Source of the DNA: Morinoia aosen
Lineage: Eukaryota > Arthropoda > Malacostraca > Amphipoda > Talitridae
Assembly: GCA_030386875.1 (NCBI GenBank)
Contig: CM059567.1
Coordinates: 84,127,130 to 84,191,129 of the forward strand
Reading direction: 5' to 3'
Length of the DNA: 64,000 nt
Shown here: piece after piece, positions 15,401-24,400 of the stretch
How the letters are laid out: each line of letters starts with the position of its first letter
How positions within the stretch are numbered: position 1 is the stretch's first letter
Made by a program: the position numbers and the translations under genes
Notes under the pieces: model-generated
Database searches by the model: none
Told to the model about the DNA's origin: nothing
What the model saw: only the letters and a program-made list of their open reading frames with translations

Positions 15401-18400
15401 AGCCACATTTTACACTTCTGGCACTAATTTTCATTCAGTTTTACTCTTCATGGCTCAAGCGTTCGTCTGCCATTTGCGCAGCTTGATCAACATTTCTGTC
15501 TCCTGTTAAGCAAAAATTTCTAAATATTTGATCCGAAATTCAACCTCGTGGATGAGGAAGTACGTTATCTATGCTTGTGCTCAATTGAGTGTATATTTTT
15601 TGAAGTCCCTAAAAATCCCATTGAAACTCCTTCATGCAGTGTACAGAATCAGTTGCAACTCGTACCCTGAAATTTATCGATGCTGAAGACCACCTTTTTG
15701 AATATTTAATCTGACCTTTGAAACATCTAGTTAAATTAAAAAGTATACATACCGGGTGTCCTACAAAAATGACCTCGACTTTTTAATTGATTGCATCTCA
15801 GCTCTAAATTAACATATTTGAGTGGTCTTTTTTTCACAAAGTAGTAAATTTCGTTTCCTTTTCGAATTATTTAAGTTTTGGAAAATCAATTGAATAATCA
15901 CTGTACAATGATTGATTTACTGAAAGAGGTAGAAAAACTAATTGTTCAGAAGAAAAATTTTAAAAACAACACTGGTGTTCTTCATTTCTCAATACTTACT
16001 GCTAAAAATGATTTCACAACGATGCATCCTAAATACCACCAAGTATGTCCCACCGCCATCATTAATAATTCTTCGGCAACGAATTGAAGAAGTGTTTCAA
16101 GACCTGAAAGAAAACGGTGAAATAATCCGCAAAACTCTTCGTTCAATGGTCGCTAGAAGTAATTCTTGCCATGAGAGAAAGGGATGATATGTCGAAGGAT
16201 ACTAAATTACTTTATTTATATAAAAGTTATTTAACCCAGTTAAAAATTCCTGCCGTGTTTAGGTGGACAGGTAGCAGAACATATATAGTGAAACATGGCA
16301 GCGGAAGGTCAAAATCGGCCGCTCTCGACCACAATTTCCCGCTCGACGGCTATCCGCTAGTCTAATTTGGACGTAAACAAGCCGGGAAAATCGAGCGCTT
16401 GCTCGATTATGAAGTGGATTCTTATAAAGTGGACATGGCGACCAAAAAACGGCTGCTTTTCCGAATAAAACACTGCTAGTATCTTGCCTACCGCGGCACA
16501 GAAACTACTTGAAAACGTCTAATTTTTTAAACTGGGAAGGTAATGATTTGTTACTCTTTTTAATTTTTGTTTGTTCGTTTTTTTGGTTGATACAAAATAA
16601 GGAAGAATTTCAATATTGTTTTAAAAACCTTTTCTTTGAGCAACTAGTTTTTCTACCCCTTCCAGTAAATCGATCATTGTAAAGTGATTATTCAACCGAT
16701 TTTCAAAAACTTAGGTTATTCGAAAAGGAAACAAAGTTTACTACATTGTGAACAAAAGATAATTCAAATATGTTAATTTAACGCAGAAATATAATCAATA
16801 AAAAGGTAGGGGACATTTTTCTGGGAAACCCGGTATACCTCATATTGAATTTTTATTTTTATTATCAAACTTTTCAACTTTGTATGTTGGAAATAAATTT
16901 TCATGACAGTTTAATGGTGTGGATGCATTTTTTTAAGCACTGTATGAGATGGGAGCGCAGTGACCAAATGCACACGTGTGTATGTTGTGCTGTAAGTTCT
17001 GTGACAATACGTGTTCCATAAAAAATTCCGTCGAGTGTTGTACTGTGGTTTTAAAGGTAATTGTCTGCTTCCCAATATAATTTGCCAACGTCGGTGAACG
17101 GACGTCTCGCTGTACTCCTGAAGCAGTGGACTGCTTGTTATCCCTTAAAGTCTGAAGCGCGTAAGTGTGAGAGAAACCAATGCTACAAGTTTTGAGGCCA
17201 ATTTTAATTAGCTTGCACTTTTTCAAACAAAAAAGATGCCATTTAAACGCACAAACGTAGTCATCGGTGACTGTGTAGAAATGAAATGCAAAATTATTGG
17301 CAATTGGAACTACAGAATGTCATCATCATCATGAACACGGAATAAAATAACAGAAGTTCAGAAATTACTACTGTATGAAGACGCCTTCATTCAATTCATC
17401 CGAAAAAATGCTGATTCAATTTCTTTCAAACGGCCAATGTTACATCAACATACGATACATAGAGCAAAACTTGAACCAAAAAGCAACCTTTTTTAACTGG
17501 TTGAATTTCTTCTTGCTTTGAAATATATGTATGACCACAAAATATTTATTTTCTTGCCTGAAAAGCGATATCGCCGGCAAATCAAATATCTTAATTTATT
17601 TTCGTGTAACTCTCTGGTATCGAGTTACTCCCAGTTTACGTGCTGTTCAACGACCTCTCGAGCGAAGTTATGTCAAGTCAAACATAACGCTTCTAGTTCA
17701 TTTGCTCCAAACTTATAATGAAAATTTCACCAGTAAAAATGTTTTAATTTAATTACGGTGCAAGTAAGTAATTCAATCTGGAATATTTATTTTCGATTTT
17801 ACATCCATGGAACGTCAGATGAATTACTACTCGTTGTTCGAATTTTCAACTTGACTGTGGTAACGGAATACTTAGGTACAGTATATTGTATGTTCTTCTT
17901 GGTTGTCCTACATTCCTCCCAACCTCGTTGTGCAAGCTGCTTATGTGCGACGTTAATTTAGGCATCTAGGTAAATAAATTATGGTTGGGTAGAAAAATAT
18001 AGGAGCAATCGATTATAGCACTTATCAACTTCAAGCCTTTTGTAGGGAACATGTATGACATGTTGTCGAATTATGACAGAATTTGGACCTGAAACCTTCA
18101 AAATCGCACTGCTGGAGCTATTTTCAAAACTCGTCGTCATGCATGGCTTTACTGATTTCACCTATTAATAAATTTTGGTTTAATATTTGTGACTCATACG
18201 AATGAAGCAAAGACTGATACACTCACACGCGTGCGTCAATCACTGCGAAAGTTGAATCTAATGGGCTGTTTTCCAGGGCTTTAAATTTTTCAAATACTGA
18301 ACGTCAACTCATCCAGATAAATACGAATTTGCAAGGAGTGTTCCTAAATTTTGATTCTCTTCTTCATATGTTTTACCAGATTGACTTACCAAGGCTAAGC

Positions 18401-21400
18401 ATGGTTTTATCAGAAGGTTCAAATGAAAAGTTATTGCAATACCAAAATATTGATGCAATAGTTCCCAGCATGTCAAATTGGGCCGCCAAATTTATGCGTG
18501 TTGCATAAAAGTTAACGCGTCATGGGTTTGCGAGTGGGCTCTAATAAAATTTGGAAAAAGATAGCCAAGCACATCATCTTGTTGAATTTCATTGAAGAAG
18601 TAAAAGTAAGTACTAAAGGTGATCAATTTTCTGTGTACAATAGCAAAAGTTAATTGTAATAAATTGTGCTTCTTCTTCCAAGAATAGAGTCATTCACTCA
18701 TATGAACCAGATGCTGACGCTGACTAGATGAATATGGTTAACTACAGTAAGTCCAAATATCAACGTCTGATCTGTGTTTATGAAAAATTGCTCGCAGATT
18801 CACTTTTTGAGCATTTTTCGTTGAAACATAAAAACATGAAGGCCGGTTGATATAAATTTAATTCGGTGAACCATTCGAAATAAGAGTTCAGTATTAATAA
18901 GTGGTCTGGATGATTACACAATGAATTGTATAATGATTATAAGCTTTCTTCATGGTGGTAAATTCCTTAACTGCATATCATGATGGTATTTGAAGTGAAT
19001 ATATACGTGCAAACGCATGGTTTAAATTACGAAGTTTAAATTAGTCAGAGAGTTTTCTAGTCAATTCTATTCGAACTGGTTTGCAGCAAGAGTATTGAAA
19101 CTTGTTATCTACACATAAGTACGTATCTAGATCGTGCACTTTTGTTGACTATTCTTCAAACTTCTGAGAAAAAGCAGTTTACTTTTCGTAGTTTAGAAAT
19201 TTATTTTTCGATCGACTTCGATGGTTCCTCGCGAGAATAACGGCAAAATAGTGTACTTCAGTAGCCATTTTGGTATGAGAAAAGATGAAGGTAGGAGATC
19301 GAGTGATTTATTCCAGAACGCCCTATGCCCTGTTTCTAATCTTTTCACTGAGCGAATAACAAAAATCAGTTTTGGTATGTGAACAAATAGGAACTTAATT
19401 AAGCATGTTGGCGTAGAGTGCGGTGCATGTGTACCTGCCTGTGTATTCCCTATGTTTCAGCAGCCAGAAACCTTCGGCAGAATCGACTGCTAAAGGATGG
19501 ACATAGAAGGCGTCCGAGCAGCCTCAAGAAGACACGGCTCAGGAGCGATTTGTCCGCTCTCACGGGTGTTGTATGTCCAATGTTATAATCCTCGCTTGTG
19601 CCATCGATGCAACACTCATCCAACGACTTTGAGTTTTAGTGATTCTGTAGCCTCAGTGAATAGACTTGACGCCAAAATAAGAATTAATTATTGTTCAAGG
19701 CACGTCAATTATTTTTTCCAACGAAGTATCTGCAACCTGTTTCGGTGAAGTTAGGACAAACGCATGAACTGGTTAAATTTTATTGAACTAGTCGTAAATT
19801 AAATTTAACAAATAACTAATTCAAATAAAAAACTGTTTATTTGCGTTGTTTCGGGAAAAAGCTAGCAACATGAATTTGAGTGTTGTATGTAGGGTAAAAA
19901 ATATCAAAGCAATTTACGAAATGAAATAAACATGCGATCCATTGCAATTTTGTCCTCCCTCTGAAACAACTGAGAAGAGAAAATATAAAGAAAGTCTTTT
20001 TCCCTGAGGCTACATATTCTTTGGCCATCAGTCAGACATGAACCCACAAGAGCTTCTGGTGCATGTTGGAGGCATTGACCTTTAGCGTGGGCATGCTCCA
20101 GTAGTAGAACTCGATTTTGATTGATGTTTTTCTATATCGAACTTTCGGTTTTTGGATGTTTGTTGATCCCTGTTGAAGCCGATGCTAAGCTGCTTAACTT
20201 GTCGGGCGATGGTTATGAAGTTAATTTGTCTTGTTTTTCTTTCGAGTTTCGAGTTGAAAGGACCCATCGATTCAAACATACATTGCTTAATACATTTTGT
20301 TTTTTCATGAATGCTATTCCTACAGCTACATGTTTTATTGCTTACGTTACATTTTTGGCCAAAGGTTTACACTTGCACTTTGAATGCGTGGTAATGCACG
20401 GCCCAATTTCTTAAAAGTTTGGAGTACGTATACCACCAATATTTTCACTTAGCGGTTTAGTTTATGCTCTTTCAGGAAATCATTCACTAGCGCTATTCTC
20501 TACAACCATGGAGTATACTACGTAAAATAGAAAATAAATCTCATTTCTCTTGCTTAATAGTCCATACTCATAAAATTGGGTTGTAAGCAGTTCGGCCCAC
20601 TTGCATGTGCGGCTCACCGCCGGTGTACAAACGCTTAGCATGTCAGGGGAAGGGTCAAAGTGGCAAATTTTGAATGAGTTACTTGCACGGCGCCATCAAT
20701 TGCCTGCTCAACCCGAGATCGCCGCGGAAGATGGAAAAGAACGAAGAACTGCGATGGGCTTTAATCTCCCTTTTTTTATCTTCGTCACTAATTCCCTAAG
20801 TTCTAAAGTATTTCCATACATTCCTTTTCTTTTTTGATAACCCTCAGCATACTTTAAAAATAAGCGTATTTCATTCTAATTAACTTTATTAAGCACAATA
20901 ATAATTTGATGTGCGCAATAACTACATTTGCGTATTGAGATTGTAGTCAACATCATTTAGTCATAGATCAAAGATAATTTCGCGTTGCATTTCGAAGAAA
21001 AATTTTCTTTATTACACACCCGTAGATAATAGAAACTTTTGTAACGAAACTACGCTCGTGATAAATTTTCAGTAGCTGCATTTTCATTTTTTGAAATTTC
21101 ACTATCGCCAATAATTTGAGGCATTGAAAAGCTGATAAGCATTTTGTACGTGAATCCCAATGCATATTTAATTTTTTTTTCTGTTGAATTTCTCGTAAAA
21201 TGCAAAGCGCGCAGCATTTGCACGATGGGGAGAAGAGAATGAGAGCTGGGATTCCCTTCCCGACATCTTATCCACTCTTCGATTTAGGCGCGTCTAGAAC
21301 ATAGTATGTGTGCACTTTAAGACTCACGAAACATCAACCTTTCACTATTCAGTCAGCTGCCTTGATTCTATCTTGAGTAACATAGTAATAGCTGGGTATT

Positions 21401-24400
21401 AGCTGGGAAGCTTTACTTTTTGTGATAACCAGAAAGTTCTCAGTTTTAATTTTTTACTTCCTCTCGCCATTGAAGGGAAAATTTTTTTGCGTGGCTCTGG
21501 ATATTGCCAACGGTTGTGAGGGAGGCACACAACAAGTTAGGACTGAAGTAATAAGCAATAATGAGTGCTCCAGTCGTGCGGTTAAATTATGATGTGAGTT
21601 TCGTTTACAATGGGTGTAGATGTCATGTTTGCCTTTATTACATCCATAAATATGGAAAAATAATATTATTTATCAAACCTAAACATTAAAATAGTCTAAA
21701 AGCGACCGAAATGTACCATATACTGAGTTTTTTTCGGATTATTAGGTATTTATTTTTTTAAATATATACTTTAATTTACTTTTTAAGAAATTAATTAATT
21801 TAGTGATTTAGTGGTTAGCGAACATAATGAAGAATCAATATTTTTCTCCTAACTGTCATCCCCTCACCTAAAGTTCTTAGGAGCGAGGACATAAAGATGG
21901 GTTATCCTTAATTTGCAATGCCCTTATCTATTTAGCTGGGTACCAATCAACAGTTTTTCAGCATAATAGTCACACCACCACTTTCTTCCTTGTTTGCATT
22001 ACTGAGAGAACATGCAAACAAATATTAGGGAGTTTTCACACACTTTATTGTTTGTGAATGCTGTATTTTGCTCAACTGCCGTTCAGCTGAAGAACTTGTC
22101 AAGCAATTGAGGATAATACAATGAACATCCTCATTAAAGACTTTTGAAGTACAAAATTAATTGTGTAGTTTTTGTCCGTGCTCTGGAGCTTGTGAACTTC
22201 GTGAACTCTCTGGTGACATCGCGCCACCATGTGTTGACAGTAAGCTGTGCGGAGATCTGGTCTTCGTGATCCTCTTCCCCCAGCTGACGATGGTGGTTCA
22301 CTTTGGCGACTACATCAACACCTACGGCTCCTTCATCGGCTTCTGTGTTGGCTTTATGGTCCGCCTTCTTGGTGAGTCCAGTTCGTTTTGTCAGAAAGTA
22401 CTTAAGGTCTTCCATGAAAGAATTTAGGGATTATACATACTTTACGTCTTAATTAGACACTTGCACCCCTTTTGACGGCTGGCTCGGTGTGTTTTGTATA
22501 GTTCTTCCACTGAATACGAACAATGTTTGTTATATTTTGGATAAAATAAATGAAATACTGTGGTCAACCCGAGAGGCTTGAGAAATAATTTTCATGCGAA
22601 AATTTTACAAAGTTGTCCTTAGACAATAAACTGGACAGCGAGCTACAATATTGGTGGTTTGATATTAATTAGAGCGTTTTGGAATTCTTTGAAACTGTTT
22701 TTCAGTTACTTTAACCCTCTGAAGCATGAATTTAGTTACCAATATAAACTTTATTAGACTAGGACGGGTATCAGGATGTCAACGACATCAAAGTAGGGAA
22801 CTGCCACTCGACATTAAAATTTGGAAAAATGCATTAAAAATTTGAAAGACAAAACATATATTGTTTATTTTACTGAACAGTATGCACTAATTGAATAGTT
22901 AGTCTACACCATTTGATTTCATGTATGATCATCAATCAGTTGTTATCAGTGTGTAGTCAAAGGAGCGAAATCTAACAATTAATCCTAACGTTAAAAACTT
23001 ATAAAGTTCAGGGCAAAATAATGATATGTATTTACTTATTTTGTCCGTGAATCCTCGCACAGGGGAAGAAGAAAGAAAAAGATCGCTCATTGCAATAATG
23101 CTCCATTGCCGCAATATTTGATCAGACTTCTTATATTGGGGAGAAATGCACCTATACAACCACGCATCTAAACGCCTAAATTATACCTCTCCAAGATTAG
23201 TACAGCACTTGTAAGACAAATTGAGTACTTCATTTATGGAATTGAGTTGAAACTTGGGACTTATTAAAAAACTGTCTCTCCATGCTACTTTTTTGTGACC
23301 AGCACACATCAGTTGTTCATCTGTTTTATTTTACCAGTGTGTAAGAATTTATTTTAGAGAAATTCAGGAAGAAAAGCTTTTATCTTTCTTGTTTACTCAT
23401 TTTGGAATATAAACGTTTAGAATTTATTTAACTGCTCCCTTTGATCGTCACAAGTTACTTGAGTAGAATTTTGGTATTCCAACTTCCTACAACTTTAGAT
23501 GGACTTCGTGAGCTACAAAGTAATCCATCAAAAATCTCCAATCCCTAAAAATAGGCGAGTGATTGGCTAGGAGCATCTTTTGTACCCTACGTCAGGGTTC
23601 TCATTTTTTTTAAAGAACCCTCAAAAGCTCAAAAAATCAGAGGGATTATTCTAGCATGTGCATTTGAAGTGTTCAGAATAAGGTAACTTTAAATGAAAGT
23701 ATAAACAAAAAATAGGGATAAAAAGATACTACAGAATTGAACATTGCAATAAGGCTATCAATAAATCATGTACTGTACTGTCAAGCTGCCTAACTAGAGT
23801 AGGAATATATCCCAATTTGTCAACTGTATGTTAGTTAAGGATAAAATATATAACATCCTGTAATATTGTCTCTAATTTTCACAGGTATTACTTATTTCTT
23901 TCGATATACTGTATACGTTGGACTGGGTTGCCAGATGAAGCTTTTTTTTTTAATTAAATCTAGTAGAATTAGGCCCATTCATTCAAGATGAACCCTGGCA
24001 ATACCGCATTGCTGCCAAATGCTGAGTGGCTAAATATTATGTGACCGTTATTGCTTGATGTACTTTCTGACTTTAGGGGGAGAGCCGTACATCCACGTGC
24101 CGGCCGTGATCCACTACCCCTATTTCGACTACGAGACTGGAGAGCAGAATTTCCCCTTCAGGACCATGGCGATGTTTTGCTCGCTGCTCAGCATCGTTGT
24201 CTTCTCCGCGCTGGCGAAAATTCTTTTTCAGAAGGGCATCATTCCGTCCAAGTTTGTGTTAGCTTTTACTGTGTTCACTCAAAACGCATGCAAGATCTGC
24301 TTGATCAACTATTTCGCTGCGCACCTTCTAGATCATTGGTTCCCAACCTTTCGCTTATGGTGACCCATTTTGGAACAAATAACGATTAAAAACCCTCATT

